A stretch of DNA of 64,000 bases from JANXSS01 sp025356535 (lineage in GTDB: Bacteria > Pseudomonadota > Gammaproteobacteria > Burkholderiales > Burkholderiaceae_D). Every line of letters starts with the position of its first letter. Within the stretch, counting starts at the first letter, position 1. Of the stretch, positions 51,804 through 60,258 are shown one piece after another. The position numbers were made by a program, and so were the translations under genes. Where the stretch lies: contig JAYUMU010000174.1 of assembly GCA_043762325.1 (NCBI GenBank), positions 122,115-186,114 of the forward strand. The letters are read 5' to 3'. Below the pieces are notes generated by a model. That model did not search any database, was not told the origin of the DNA, and saw only the letters and a program-made list of their open reading frames with translations.

Positions 51804-52613
51804 TCACGGCAGGGTCACCGCGACTGCCCGCGCAGCCATGCCGCTGCGATTGAGCCAATGGAAAACCGAGTCCACCGTCACCGTCTCGATCCGGTCGCCA
51901 AAGCGCTTTTCCGGCGGATGGTCGTCGAAGGCGACGTTCGACGCCGTCATGCGCGCGCGCAGCCGGGTAAAGGCGCCCAGGTGCAGGGTCGTCGGCCGGT
52001 AATCGTGGAGCATCAGCCAGGCTTGCGCCTTCTCGCGCGAATCGATGGCCGGCGCCATTGCGCGCGCCAGCGTTTCGATCGCCCACTGGTTCGATTGCTG
52101 GTACCGGGTGCCCCAGACGTAGCTGACGATGCTGTAGGGCCGGTGGTGCAGGCGCACGATTGCGGCGTCGTCCTGCAGCAGTGCCAGCAGGCGCTGTTGC
52201 ACGTCTTTCGACGGAACCACGTAGGCCGCCTCGTAGCGCCACGGATCGTCCAGGAAGAATTCACCCAGTCCCTGGCGATACAGGGCCGATGTCGCGGTGC
52301 CGCACTGGTTGAGCTTGTGCACGACGCGCCAGACATGGCCGCCATTGCCATCCGGCCGGCGGTAGGCAAAACCGAGATGGGAATAGCGCAGGCCGTATTG
52401 CGAAAGGTCCTGGCCGGCGCGCCCGAGCAGGGCGACGTCGCTGCCGCTGGCCTCGAGCGCGGTGACGGTTTTTTCTGCCAGGGCCAGGCCCTGTTGGACC
52501 GACTGCACCGACGCTTTTTTCGGCTCGCACGAGCGGCCGGCATGGGCAGTCGCTGTGCAGCACAGGCCGATGACGAGCGCAATCGTCATGCTGCGAAAGA
52601 CAGGCAGGTTCAT
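51804..52613 (-). CDS. DUF2145 family exported protein
   Basis: The 269-residue product has a signal ending AHA-GRS and the DUF2145 pattern: YGLRYSHLGFAYRRPDG, VVHKLNQCGTATSALYRQGLGEFFLDDPWRYEAA and YQQSNQWAIETLA. Function is unknown; the conserved Cys in NQCGT and a His in SHLGF recall papain/NlpC-like YiiX enzymes, which is only a structural guess. It is the last gene of a minus-strand set, seven bases after the upstream hydrophobic protein. Confidence 0.82.
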   Translation of the reverse strand: MNLPVFRSMTIALVIGLCCTATAHAGRSCEPKKASVQSVQQGLALAEKTVTALEASGSDVALLGRAGQDLSQYGLRYSHLGFAYRRPDGNGGHVWRVVHKLNQCGTATSALYRQGLGEFFLDDPWRYEAAYVVPSKDVQQRLLALLQDDAAIVRLHHRPYSIVSYVWGTRYQQSNQWAIETLARAMAPAIDSREKAQAWLMLHDYRPTTLHLGAFTRLRARMTASNVAFDDHPPEKRFGDRIETVTVDSVFHWLNRSGMAARAVAVTLP

Positions 52614-52620
52614 GGCGGCC

Positions 52621-53073
52621 TCAGTAGGTCAGGCGTTCGTTGTGCAGCAGCGCCGTGCCGAGCGCATTCGGCACGAACGCGATGACTTCGCCCAGCGTCG
52701 ACAGGACCACGCCGGCGCCGATGACGCTGACGGTCACCGCCGCGCCCGCAACGAGCGACACGCCGGTGGCGGCAGCAGCACCAATCTCCAGGCTGACCCG
52801 CGCGCCATCGGAGACGCGCTCCAGCACGCAGAGCGTGCCGCGGGTAGTCGATTCGACGGTCTTGATGACCAGGACGGCGCCGGCAGTCGACAGGGCCACC
52901 GGCATGACCAGCACCGCGCCGGCGACGGCACTGCCGCCGGCCACGACCGACGCCAGCGGCAGGGCCGACAGGGCGCTGAGCGCCGAGGCCTCGGACTGGG
53001 CCAGGGCAGCCGGTGGCGGACACAGCACCAGGGCGGACAGGACGATGGCGCAGAGCATGCGACGATTCTTCAT
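52621..53073 (-). CDS. Exported hydrophobic protein, DUF2145 partner
   Basis: The 150-residue product has a signal peptide (MKNRRMLCAIVLSALVLCPPPAALA) followed by Ala/Val/Gly-rich hydrophobic stretches (about 35-75, 100-140), probably two or three membrane helices or an insertion-prone domain. AAAGGA lies seven bases before the ATG. I recognise no named family; genes like it commonly precede DUF2145 genes. Confidence 0.65.
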   Translation of the reverse strand: MKNRRMLCAIVLSALVLCPPPAALAQSEASALSALSALPLASVVAGGSAVAGAVLVMPVALSTAGAVLVIKTVESTTRGTLCVLERVSDGARVSLEIGAAAATGVSLVAGAAVTVSVIGAGVVLSTLGEVIAFVPNALGTALLHNERLTY

Positions 53074-53128
53074 TTCGGTTCCTTTGCATTCAGTGGTGGA
53101 GGTGGAAGTGCAGGACGCTGCTGCCGCG

Positions 53129-53569
53129 TCATTGCGCAACGCGGCCGCGTTCTGCGAGGGCGGCTTCCTGCTGATCGCGCAGCAGCTTGGCCAGCGTGAA
53201 GGCGCAGGTGATCAGGTACAGCCAGCTCACGCCCAGGAATGCCTTGTAGGGTTCGCTGATCTGCATGCGCATGAGGCCCCAGGCGGTCAGGCCCATGGCG
53301 ATGGAAAAACCGGCCCAGACCATGTACTTGAAGAGCGGCGAGTCGGCTGCGGCGCCGGCGGTGACGGCTTGCTCGATGTCGCGCACCAGTTTTGCGAGCA
53401 CGAAGGCGGTGGTAAGACAGAACAGGTATCCCATGATCATGAAGGCACGATCGAGGTCGGTGCCCGGCAGGTAGGCCAGGCCGACGGCGGCAAGAAAAAT
53501 TGCGGTGGCAAACGAGATCCAGACCTGCAGATGCCAGGCACGGGAGTCGCGACGAATGATGGCTTGCAT
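53129..53569 (-). CDS. YiaA/YiaB-like inner-membrane protein
   Basis: The 146-residue product has four hydrophobic helices in two repeats, each of the YiaA/B type: AWHLQVWISFATAIFLAAVGLAYL followed by MGYLFCLTTAFVLAKLVRD, then the second pair ending TCAFTLAKLLRD. Two-helix YiaAB domains are of unknown function, sometimes linked to envelope stress. Its ribosome site AAAGGACTG lies in the arm of a small hairpin. It is divergent from an XRE-like regulator. Confidence 0.75.
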   Translation of the reverse strand: MQAIIRRDSRAWHLQVWISFATAIFLAAVGLAYLPGTDLDRAFMIMGYLFCLTTAFVLAKLVRDIEQAVTAGAAADSPLFKYMVWAGFSIAMGLTAWGLMRMQISEPYKAFLGVSWLYLITCAFTLAKLLRDQQEAALAERGRVAQ

Positions 53570-53571
53570 GA

Positions 53572-53597
53572 CAGTCCTTTCGTTAAGAAGAGGACTG
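53572..53597 (-). promoter_or_regulatory. Hairpin covering the YiaA/B-like ribosome site
   Basis: CAGTCCT/AGGACTG arms of 7 bp with a 12-base loop include the AAAGGACT Shine-Dalgarno region immediately before the ATG, so the folded mRNA would hide the site. Confidence 0.45.
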
Positions 53598-53663
53598 CAG
53601 TATTCGTCGCGCTGCGCAGAAAAGCACAAAATTACAAGCCCGGTCGCGATTTTTCGGGCTTGC

Positions 53664-53682
53664 AGTAGCATCGGATGCTACT
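53664..53682. promoter_or_regulatory. Perfect 19-bp palindrome between divergent genes
   Basis: AGTAGCATCGGATGCTACT has two perfect 9-bp arms around one G. It lies about 95 bases from the YiaA/B-like ATG and 115 from the XRE-like ATG. A site of this size and place is what an XRE-type dimer would bind. Confidence 0.6.
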
Positions 53683-53796
53683 TTGTGTTGGCGAGGTGCG
53701 TGGCGACCCATGCCGGCAGCACCGCCGGCGTGCCTGGATTTCGTTACTTTTGCAAGCACCTTCCACCCGCAGTCTCACGATACGGAACCCGACGCC

Positions 53797-54528
53797 ATGA
53801 CCACGACCGCCAGCCTGATAGCGATCCTGAAAGACGAGCTCAAGGCCGCGCACCTGACCTATGCCGACCTGGCGGCGAAGCTGAAGATTTCGGAATCGAG
53901 CGTCAAGCGCATGCTGGCACGCGCCGACATGCCGCTCTCGCGCATCGATGCGATCTGCCATGTGCTGAAGATCGACTTCACGGAACTGGCTCGGCGGGTG
54001 GCCGAATCGCAGCCATTGCTCGCCGAACTGAGCCTGGCACAGGAAAAATCCCTGGTCGTTGACAAGAAACTGCTGCTGGTTGCGATTTGCGTCCTGAGCC
54101 AGTGGACGATGGAGCAGATCCTGGCCGTCTACCGGCTGACAGAAGCCGACGTAGTGCGCCACCTGGCCCAGCTCGACCGGATCGGCATCATCGAATTGCG
54201 GCCCCTGAACCGCTATCGGCTGAAGCTGGCCAAGACCTTCCGCTGGCGTCCGAACGGCCCGTTGATGGAATTTTTCCGGGAAAACGCCTTGCTGGATTAT
54301 TTTTCCGGCGGCTTCGACCGCGAAGCCGAGGCCCTGATACTGGTGCACGGCTCGATCGGAAAAAGTGTTGCGCCGGCCTTGCTGGAACGGCTGCAGCGGG
54401 TCGCGCAGGATTTTGCGCATCAGCACCAGACCGACCAGAAACTGGCGCCGCATCATCGCCAGGGCTATACCCTGTTGCTGGCGATGCGTTCCTGGGATTA
54501 CGAAGTGTTCGAAAAATTCAGGCGATAG
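53797..54528 (+). CDS. XRE-like HTH transcriptional regulator
   Basis: The 243-residue product has an N-terminal Cro/CI-type helix-turn-helix (about 5-65: LTYADLAAKLKISESSVKRMLARADMPLSRIDAICHVL). A long C-terminal domain without recognised family follows, containing a winged-helix-like RLTEADVVRHLAQLDRIGIIEL (about 110-135) and LHIG-like helical end. The domain probably senses a ligand or forms dimers. ATG 53797 gives a clean HTH start. It is monocistronic and divergent from the YiaA/B-like gene. Confidence 0.78.
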   Translation: MTTTASLIAILKDELKAAHLTYADLAAKLKISESSVKRMLARADMPLSRIDAICHVLKIDFTELARRVAESQPLLAELSLAQEKSLVVDKKLLLVAICVLSQWTMEQILAVYRLTEADVVRHLAQLDRIGIIELRPLNRYRLKLAKTFRWRPNGPLMEFFRENALLDYFSGGFDREAEALILVHGSIGKSVAPALLERLQRVAQDFAHQHQTDQKLAPHHRQGYTLLLAMRSWDYEVFEKFRR

Positions 54529-54713
54529 AAAATACGGCCCGCGCCAACGCCGGGTAGCCCGGGGCATGCAAGCCTCAACGGTATTGCGCGACTTGGTCTA
54601 CGCCGAACGGGCCCACGCGTGACGACAAGCCGCCGGAACGACGCGCTCGACGGCACGAAGCATCCGGCAGAATCGTCCCTATTGCTGGCAGTGATCGAAA
54701 ATAATCCGGCCGC

Positions 54714-55961
54714 TCACGATTGCGCCGGCCGTTTCATCTGGCAGGTCGAAGGCTGGTTCATTGTTTCCGCATCGAGCTTCTGGTTGGTCTTCCAGCCGAA
54801 ACCGGTGTTTTCCTGGTCGTAGCGAACGTCGGCGCCGTTCGTCTTTACCCAGGTCGAGATATACATCGGCTGCAGCAGCTGATGGTCGCTCTTGCGCATC
54901 GTGATGTCGCCATTGAGGCTTTTCGACTTCATGCCTTCGAGCGCGAACGCGACCTTGGTCGGGTCGGTCGAGCGGGCGCTCTTGATCGCCTGGGCCAGCA
55001 TGACGGTAGAACTGTGGGTTGCGGCCCTGTAAAAATCGTCGTGGTAGCGCTGCTTGAAGGCGTCGACCAGTTCCTTGCCTACGAATCCCTCGTTGTTCGG
55101 GTTCCAGTAGTTGATGGTCTTGACACGGTTGGCGCCGGCCGCACCCATCGCGGTCGGCACGCCGGTGGTCGCGCCGTAGTAGGTATAGAAATTGACTTTC
55201 AGGTCGGCGTCCTTTGCTGCCTTGATGAGCAAGGCCAGGTCGGCGCCCCAGTTCCCGGTGATGACCGTATCGGCGCCGGAGGCCTTGATCTTGGCGACAT
55301 ACGGGGAAAAGTCCTTGACGGTGGCGATCGGGTGCAGGTCGTCGCCGACGATCTGTATGTCCGGACGCTTGCGCTTCAGATTTTCCTTTGCCGCCCGGGT
55401 GACGTGCATGCCGTGCGAATAGTTCTGGCCGATGATGTAGACCTTCCTGATGCTGGCGTCGGGCGTCATGTAGGTCGTCAGCGCTTCCATCTTCATGTCG
55501 GAATTGGCGTCGAAGCGAAAGTGCCAGAAGCTGCACTTGCCGTTGGTCAGGTCCGGGTCGACCGCGGCATTGTTCAGAAAGACGATTTCGGCGCCGGGAC
55601 TGCGTTCGTTGTGCTTGTTCAGCGCATCGATCAACGCTAAGGCAACCGCAGAACTCTCGCCTTGCGTGACGTAGCGAAAACCCTGATCGATCACGGTCTT
55701 GAGCACCGACAGCGACTCCTGCGGGCTGCCCTTGTTGTCGAAGCCGACGAATTCAAGCGTATTGTCGCCGGCCCACTGCTCCTTGTTCGCCAGCTCGGCG
55801 ATCATCTGGAAGCTGTGCAGCTTGTTCTCGCCGTTGGGCGCGAAGGCGCCGGACAGGGGATCGATGACGGCAATCCTGATTTTTTCAGCGCGCGCCTCGC
55901 ACGGCATCAACACTGCCGTCGTCATCGACAGGGCGCACACCAACCGCGTGAATTGCATCAT
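54714..55961 (-). CDS. Branched-chain amino-acid-type ABC substrate-binding protein (LivK family), orphan
   Basis: About 415 residues: signal peptide ending EARA-EKI, then the Peripla_BP_6 fold (IRIAVIDPLSGAFAPNGENKLHSFQM, VLKTVIDQGFRYVTQGESSAVALALIDAL, KVYIIGQNYSHGMHV, VKDFSPYVAKIKASGADTVI). The family binds branched amino acids, urea, amides or aromatic acids; the ligand cannot be read. Start: AGAGG is adjacent to a first ATG (55970) and 9 bases before a second (55961), so the second is preferred. No permease or ATPase genes are adjacent. An SDR gene lies upstream in the same direction. Confidence 0.85.
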   Translation of the reverse strand: MMQFTRLVCALSMTTAVLMPCEARAEKIRIAVIDPLSGAFAPNGENKLHSFQMIAELANKEQWAGDNTLEFVGFDNKGSPQESLSVLKTVIDQGFRYVTQGESSAVALALIDALNKHNERSPGAEIVFLNNAAVDPDLTNGKCSFWHFRFDANSDMKMEALTTYMTPDASIRKVYIIGQNYSHGMHVTRAAKENLKRKRPDIQIVGDDLHPIATVKDFSPYVAKIKASGADTVITGNWGADLALLIKAAKDADLKVNFYTYYGATTGVPTAMGAAGANRVKTINYWNPNNEGFVGKELVDAFKQRYHDDFYRAATHSSTVMLAQAIKSARSTDPTKVAFALEGMKSKSLNGDITMRKSDHQLLQPMYISTWVKTNGADVRYDQENTGFGWKTNQKLDAETMNQPSTCQMKRPAQS

Positions 55962-56030
55962 TTTTGTCATCCTCTGTTGTCGTTATAGTTGTCGTCTACT
56001 CTGTTTCCGGATGCTTTGGCCGGCAGCACG

Positions 56031-56073
56031 CCCGCCATGCCCGCACCGGCTCGTCCGGCGCGGGCATGGCGGG
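56031..56073 (-). other. Strong stem-loop between the SDR and LivK-like genes
   Basis: CCCGCCATGCCCGC and GCGGGCATGGCGGG are perfect 14-bp inverted arms around a 15-base loop that itself holds CCGG/CCGG. There is no T tract on either side, so it is not a standard terminator. It sits five bases after the SDR stop and may block exonucleases or limit read-through to the LivK-like gene. Confidence 0.7.
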
Positions 56074-56077
56074 GTGG

Positions 56078-56851
56078 TCACACGCTGCTCATGCCACCGT
56101 CGACTGCAAGGTTCTGGCCGGTGATGTGGCGCGACGCTTCCGAGGCCAGAAATACCGCCGCGCCTTTCAGATCGTCGTCGCCGCCGATCCGGTGCAAGGG
56201 CGCCCGGTTGATCACGGTCTCGCGCACCTGCTCCAGAAGGCCGGCCGACATTTTCGAGGGAAAGAAACCAGGGCAGATCGCATTGACGTTGATGTTGTAC
56301 TTGCCCCATTCGGAGGCCAGCGCGCGGGTGAAATTGACCAGCGCGCCCTTGGAGGTATTGTAGGCAATCGTGGTGACGGTCGTCGCACTGCCGCGCAGGC
56401 CGGCGACCGAGGCGATGTTGATGATCTTGCCCTGCTTGCGCGGAATCATGCAGCGCCGCCCGACTTCGCGAGTGAGAAAGAAGATGGCGTCGACATTCAG
56501 GTCCATCACCTTATGCCACGCATGGTCGGGATAGTCTTCCGCCGGCGCCCCCCACGTTGCGCCCGCATTGTTGACCAGGATATCGATCGGCCCGAAACGG
56601 GCAACCACTGCATCGACCAGCGAAGGAATATCCGAGGTTTGCGTGAGGTCGTTGACCAGTGTCAGTACCTCGATTCCCTGCGCCTCGAAGTGCGTGCGGG
56701 CGGTGTCGAGCTCGTCGGCCTTGCGCGCCGTGATGGCGACCTTGCAGCCCATTTCGCCGAGCGCCTGGGCAATCTGCAAGCCCAGCCCGCGCGAGCCGCC
56801 CGTGACCAGGGCCACTTTCCCCTCGATGTTGAAAAGCTCTTTCACATGCAT
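56078..56851 (-). CDS. Short-chain dehydrogenase/reductase (SDR)
   Basis: The 257-residue classical SDR has TGGSRGLG (NAD(P) binding, about 18-25), an NDL after strand 3, NNAGA (about 91-95), catalytic Ser in INIASVAG, the YNTSK active site (about 160-164) and a CPGFFPSKM loop. It ends with the family TGQNLAVDGG. It resembles gluconate 5-dehydrogenase or 3-oxoacyl-ACP reductase-like enzymes; substrate unknown. GGGAGA lies before the ATG. It may be transcribed together with the LivK-like binding protein 110 bases downstream. Confidence 0.88.
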   Translation of the reverse strand: MHVKELFNIEGKVALVTGGSRGLGLQIAQALGEMGCKVAITARKADELDTARTHFEAQGIEVLTLVNDLTQTSDIPSLVDAVVARFGPIDILVNNAGATWGAPAEDYPDHAWHKVMDLNVDAIFFLTREVGRRCMIPRKQGKIINIASVAGLRGSATTVTTIAYNTSKGALVNFTRALASEWGKYNINVNAICPGFFPSKMSAGLLEQVRETVINRAPLHRIGGDDDLKGAAVFLASEASRHITGQNLAVDGGMSSV

Positions 56852-57246
56852 TGCTGTCTCCCGTCGATGTCCGCTGGCGGCACGCTCGTACGACGCGCCG
56901 ATGCGGAACTGTCATGTATGCCACACCTGCTGCCAGTGCGCGCTACCCGCTGACCAACCGTACTGCGGTGCAGCCTTCTGCCGAAATTCAGCATACCTGC
57001 GATGTCAAACCGTGTAAAGAAAGCAAGCTTCTTGCAGATTCTTCACGCCGACACAGTGGCTAGCAGTCGTTAAATCCAATGGTTTTACTGGGGTTACCCG
57101 TTAATTGGGATGCATCAACAGACGTTAAAAAAACAAGCAATGTTGAGTCAAGCCAAACCATGATTTTCTCAAGGCCAATATAATATAAAATTAACAACTT
57201 TTTACTTAAATGCGGATACTTGGTTTTTCAGATTTCCGCCATCGAA
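56852..57246. other. 395-base intergenic region with a sharp AT shift
   Basis: No gene supported. From about 57060 the sequence becomes AT-rich (long A/T runs, AATATAATATAAAATT at 57178-57192), in contrast to the GC-rich left side. TATAAT at 57179-57184 is a good -10 for the following gene, without a clear -35. No tRNA or attachment-site repeat was seen at the border. Confidence 0.5.
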
Positions 57247-58320
57247 ATGACTATGAATATTTCAATACCCAACCCTGCCAGCCACATCGATAAAGCCGCC
57301 GCAGCGCAACAAATCCCTGCCTGCCACGAAAACCTGAAGTCGCTTGCAAAAGAAACGCCTGCCACAGCCTCCGCTCTGATTGCTCAAAACCGGGTTGCCG
57401 GCTTGCCTGGCATTTCATCCGGTTCCAGACTTGCCAGTTCACAGCGTGCGCCAATGAAATTCAATGCCAGCAATACGCTGCGCACCTTAAACAAATTAAC
57501 GGTAATCGGCGCAATCAGCCAAAGCCCATTGGCAAAAGCTCAAGTTCAGCAAAAAATATCGGCGCGGGTGAATGTTCCGACGATAGACACGTTGCAAAAA
57601 TGCGATCAGGCAGACTTGGCCGCTGTGAAGAAAAAAATGATTGCCAAAAATATTTACGTCGAAAACGTCCCCATATTATGTGTAGAAAAGGAAACTTACC
57701 CCCTCTACAAAGCAGTGGCGCCGGATTGGACGCCTGAAGCAAGAACCAACTGTTATGGTGACGCCATAGGTATTGCCGACAGGGTTATGCCAGGTAATTC
57801 CCTGCGTTTTCCGATCACCTGCGACATGCTCATCACTGGTGCTTTGAAAGATGGGGCGACGCTTGCCGTAGACGACAAGTGTCCGGATACCACGAGGCAG
57901 ATGCGGTTTGTCGTGAGTGAAAGCCGATCCGACTTTCATGTAATCAGCCGTGGACCGGATGATAAGACATGGATGCAGAAAGTTTCTCACCAACCCCGTA
58001 TTCCGGTACCGCCATTTCCAGCGCCGCGTTACAAATCCAACGATGCTTTACTTTTTTGGTATAAAACAGACGCCAAGAATAACGAAGGGCCAATAAAATT
58101 GGATATTTCAGAAGAAAATTACTATCAGTGGTGCAAACCCATGCTGTGCAGTTTGCCAGCAAAAATCGATGTGGTTGATGAGCCGCGTCCTTCCCATCCT
58201 CCTGCCGATTTTTACGCCGTGCGGCAACGGCAAACATCGATCGCCTTTCCAGAGAAAACATCGATTGCCTCCACAGAGCAAACATCGATTGCTTTCCCAG
58301 ACCATTCACAAAGCCTTTAA
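57247..58320 (+). CDS. Effector-like protein with papain-type Cys/His pattern
   Basis: 357 residues from ATG 57247 (a second ATG follows at 57253). There is no Sec signal; the first ~90 residues are Ser/Ala/Gln-rich and disordered-looking (MNISIPNPASH), as in type III effectors. The folded part (about 120-310) holds NCYGDAIG with Cys169, a PG turn, and DFHVISRGPDDKTWMQK with His231, the spacing of a papain-like cysteine peptidase group (NCYxYA ... DYHxYRxxxDGxWSHK). Several extra Cys (CDM, CPD, CKPMLC) are present. The C-terminus has three 8-residue TSIA repeats. Base composition is much more AT-rich than neighbours, pointing to transfer. No close family is recognised, so the function is inference. 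Confidence 0.6.
   Translation: MTMNISIPNPASHIDKAAAAQQIPACHENLKSLAKETPATASALIAQNRVAGLPGISSGSRLASSQRAPMKFNASNTLRTLNKLTVIGAISQSPLAKAQVQQKISARVNVPTIDTLQKCDQADLAAVKKKMIAKNIYVENVPILCVEKETYPLYKAVAPDWTPEARTNCYGDAIGIADRVMPGNSLRFPITCDMLITGALKDGATLAVDDKCPDTTRQMRFVVSESRSDFHVISRGPDDKTWMQKVSHQPRIPVPPFPAPRYKSNDALLFWYKTDAKNNEGPIKLDISEENYYQWCKPMLCSLPAKIDVVDEPRPSHPPADFYAVRQRQTSIAFPEKTSIASTEQTSIAFPDHSQSL
58231..58302 (+). repeat. Three 24-bp tandem repeats at the 3' end of the effector-like gene
   Basis: Copies at 58231-58254, 58255-58278 and 58279-58302 share the AAACATCGATNGC core and encode 8-residue units of the type QTSIAFPE, KTSIASTE, QTSIAFPD. The unit keeps frame, so copy number can vary. Confidence 0.85.
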
Positions 58321-58679
58321 TTTTTTTCGATGTGCCACCTCTTGCAGCGTCGGCAACCGTTGAACCGGTGAGCAACTACAGCGAGTCGTCGTATTCAAAA
58401 AACAGCACGGATGGTCGGCCCGAAAAAACGCCGACCGGCCGTCAGCGTTTCGGCAAACCCATTGATCGTTTTTTAAAATCTTTTTGCCTATGGTCCTCCA
58501 AGGAAGCGCCGATCAATTCCGGGAACACAGGCATGAACGACTGGCCGTTATGGCGATCCGTTCGCTACCTTCCTGGATTTTACATGTAGGTGGATGCCGT
58601 TTGGTCAAGTTACGGAATCGATCGATGCTTCGCTCGTGTGATACGCAGGATGCATTGTTGCGATTTTAGAATCGCACCT
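58321..58679. other. 359-base intergenic region, convergent
   Basis: A plus-strand frame (58332-58589, 85 codons) exists but has no ribosome site or recognisable motif and I do not call it. TTTTTTAAAATCTTTTT near 58470 is AT-rich without a stem. GCGATT-TTAG-AATCGC at 58660-58675 is a small hairpin just past the stop of the minus-strand gene. Confidence 0.45.
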
Positions 58680-59246
58680 TCAAGCGGCGCCTTTGGAGAT
58701 CGCGATCGACCATATTTTTGCACCGACGCCATACTGCAGCGTCCTTGCGCTACCGGCTTTATATAAGCCGCTGTAATTCGAGCGATACAAAGACCTTCCG
58801 TTCTGACCTGCAAAGGTGACAAATTCCCGCGATTCAATCTCCGAGGTCATTATTTCCGTAATCTTGCCCAAGCGTTTTTCAACCAGCGGAAGCGGCATCC
58901 CTGGGTAGACACCTTGCGCTGTTTTACAGTGCTGATTGAACGTCTCAATAAAGCTGATTTTTTTATTCCCGGTGATTGCGTCGTCGGATTCATCAGCAAA
59001 CAAAACGAATAATTCCTGTTTCATTTTTTTCGGTATCACGCTCACAAGCGGGCGTCCCTCGCCATCCGTGGATCGCACGAATCGGGCTCCCGGCATCGCC
59101 TTCTGCGCCTCTGTCAGAGTCATCCCGATTTTTACAGGTCCCATTGCATGCTCGCTGACAAGGCATTGAAAGGATTGTGCGCCGTGGGCAGTGCTTACAA
59201 ACGCGGCGCAACTGAACGATAAATAAACCGCACATTTTTTACGCAT
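58680..59246 (-). CDS. Secreted or periplasmic protein of unknown function
   Basis: The 188-residue product has a signal peptide (MRKKCAVYLSFSCAAFVSTAHG) and a mature domain with HAMGPVKIGMTLTEAQKAMPGARF and a second GVYPGMPLPLVEKRLGKI motif. This pair, G-x-x-x-GM-[TS/P]-x-x-[EV]..., is like duplicated lipoprotein BamE/OmlA-type or DUF1131-like repeats. Two Cys (QCL, HCK) could form a disulphide. Low GC like the preceding effector-like gene. ATG 59246 has GGAAAG seven bases upstream; an upstream TTG is less likely. Confidence 0.6.
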   Translation of the reverse strand: MRKKCAVYLSFSCAAFVSTAHGAQSFQCLVSEHAMGPVKIGMTLTEAQKAMPGARFVRSTDGEGRPLVSVIPKKMKQELFVLFADESDDAITGNKKISFIETFNQHCKTAQGVYPGMPLPLVEKRLGKITEIMTSEIESREFVTFAGQNGRSLYRSNYSGLYKAGSARTLQYGVGAKIWSIAISKGAA

Positions 59247-59456
59247 CAGATTCTTTCCAGGCAAGGTAAAAGCCTTGCGCCATCGCGTTGGAGTGGCGTT
59301 TGCAAAAATGAACGTCCCCAGGCCGCGCCGGCGTCAATTCAATCTGATGATCCGTAATCTATCGAGCGCCGTCAACCGGGTCCGGTATGCAACCAGCATG
59401 TCGCAAGGTAGCGACCATGAAGAAGCACGGTGCGCGACGGGATATTTATGCCTGCG

Positions 59457-59834
59457 CTAGCGCCGTTCCTCGAGCGGATCATGGCCCCAGTTCATCAGCG
59501 AATAGCGCCAGTCGCTCGTTGCGACATCATGCTTGCTCGTCCCCTGTGCCATGTGTCGATGGACATAACCGACCACCTTGCGCATGTGCTGGAAATCGTC
59601 CTCGTCCAGATTGCCGGAAAGCGTCTCAAGCAGCTTGACAATGCGCTCGCCGGACTGGTGGCCCACGGATTGCCCGCCGTCGCTCTTGTAGCCGACACGT
59701 TTCGAATCATCCGACGCCAGCCATTTCTTCAGGCTTTCATGGCTCATGTTGACAGCCTTGCGGAAATCGGCAGCAATCTGCTTGCGCTCAGCGTCCGTCA
59801 AGGCCAACGAATGACTCGATTCTTGAGTAGCCAT
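59457..59834 (-). CDS. DUF3140 family protein
   Basis: The 125-residue soluble protein matches DUF3140: FRKAVNMSHESLKKWLASDDSKRVG, SVGHQSGERIVKLL, DFQHMRKVVGYVHRHMAQ and DWRYSLMNWGHDP. The family is of unknown role, often found beside DUF2945 genes and in stress-type clusters. It lies 11 bases downstream of the DUF2945 gene on the same strand, so the two form an operon. Confidence 0.85.
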   Translation of the reverse strand: MATQESSHSLALTDAERKQIAADFRKAVNMSHESLKKWLASDDSKRVGYKSDGGQSVGHQSGERIVKLLETLSGNLDEDDFQHMRKVVGYVHRHMAQGTSKHDVATSDWRYSLMNWGHDPLEERR

Positions 59835-59845
59835 GCCCGGTCCTT

Positions 59846-60055
59846 TCAGGTTTTTTTCAGGGCCGCGGCCTTGTGCGCGGCTTCGGCGCCCGTCTTGTCG
59901 CTCACGACCAGGTATTCCGGATTGTCCGGCGAGGCAGCGACCTCATGTCCCTTGATCGTGGCGTGCGCGGTCAGCTTTTTCTTGACCGTGCCATGCACCG
60001 TGCCCTGCGGCGAATTCCACTGCACCTTGTCGCCGGCCTGAAATGCATCTGTCAT
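59846..60055 (-). CDS. DUF2945 (Tudor-like, hypervirulence-associated) small protein
   Basis: The 69-residue product reads AGDKVQWNSPQGTVHGTVKKKLT, then HEVAASPDNPEYLVVSDKTGAEAAHKAAALKK, the compact beta-barrel of DUF2945. AAGGAGCC precedes the ATG at 60055. The frame is open much further upstream but that part has no family likeness. Paired with DUF3140. Confidence 0.85.
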   Translation of the reverse strand: MTDAFQAGDKVQWNSPQGTVHGTVKKKLTAHATIKGHEVAASPDNPEYLVVSDKTGAEAAHKAAALKKT

Positions 60056-60258
60056 GATTGGCTCCTTGAAGTTTTCAGGACAGACTCGCGGGTCCCGACG
60101 AAGTTCCGGCGGCAACGCAGGCGATGACGGTGCAATCAGGTAAAAACGCGCGCCGCCGCTTTGCGCCCGCCGATACCTGGGCTCTGCATCTCGCGGCCAC
60201 ACATGTCCTGTCCTTGCAACCTGCCTTGCCAGTCGATCAGCCGGCACGATGCTGCAGT

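Noticed and set aside
58332..58589. An 85-codon frame after the effector-like gene
   Set aside because: No ribosome site, no motif and no clear coding bias; left as intergenic.
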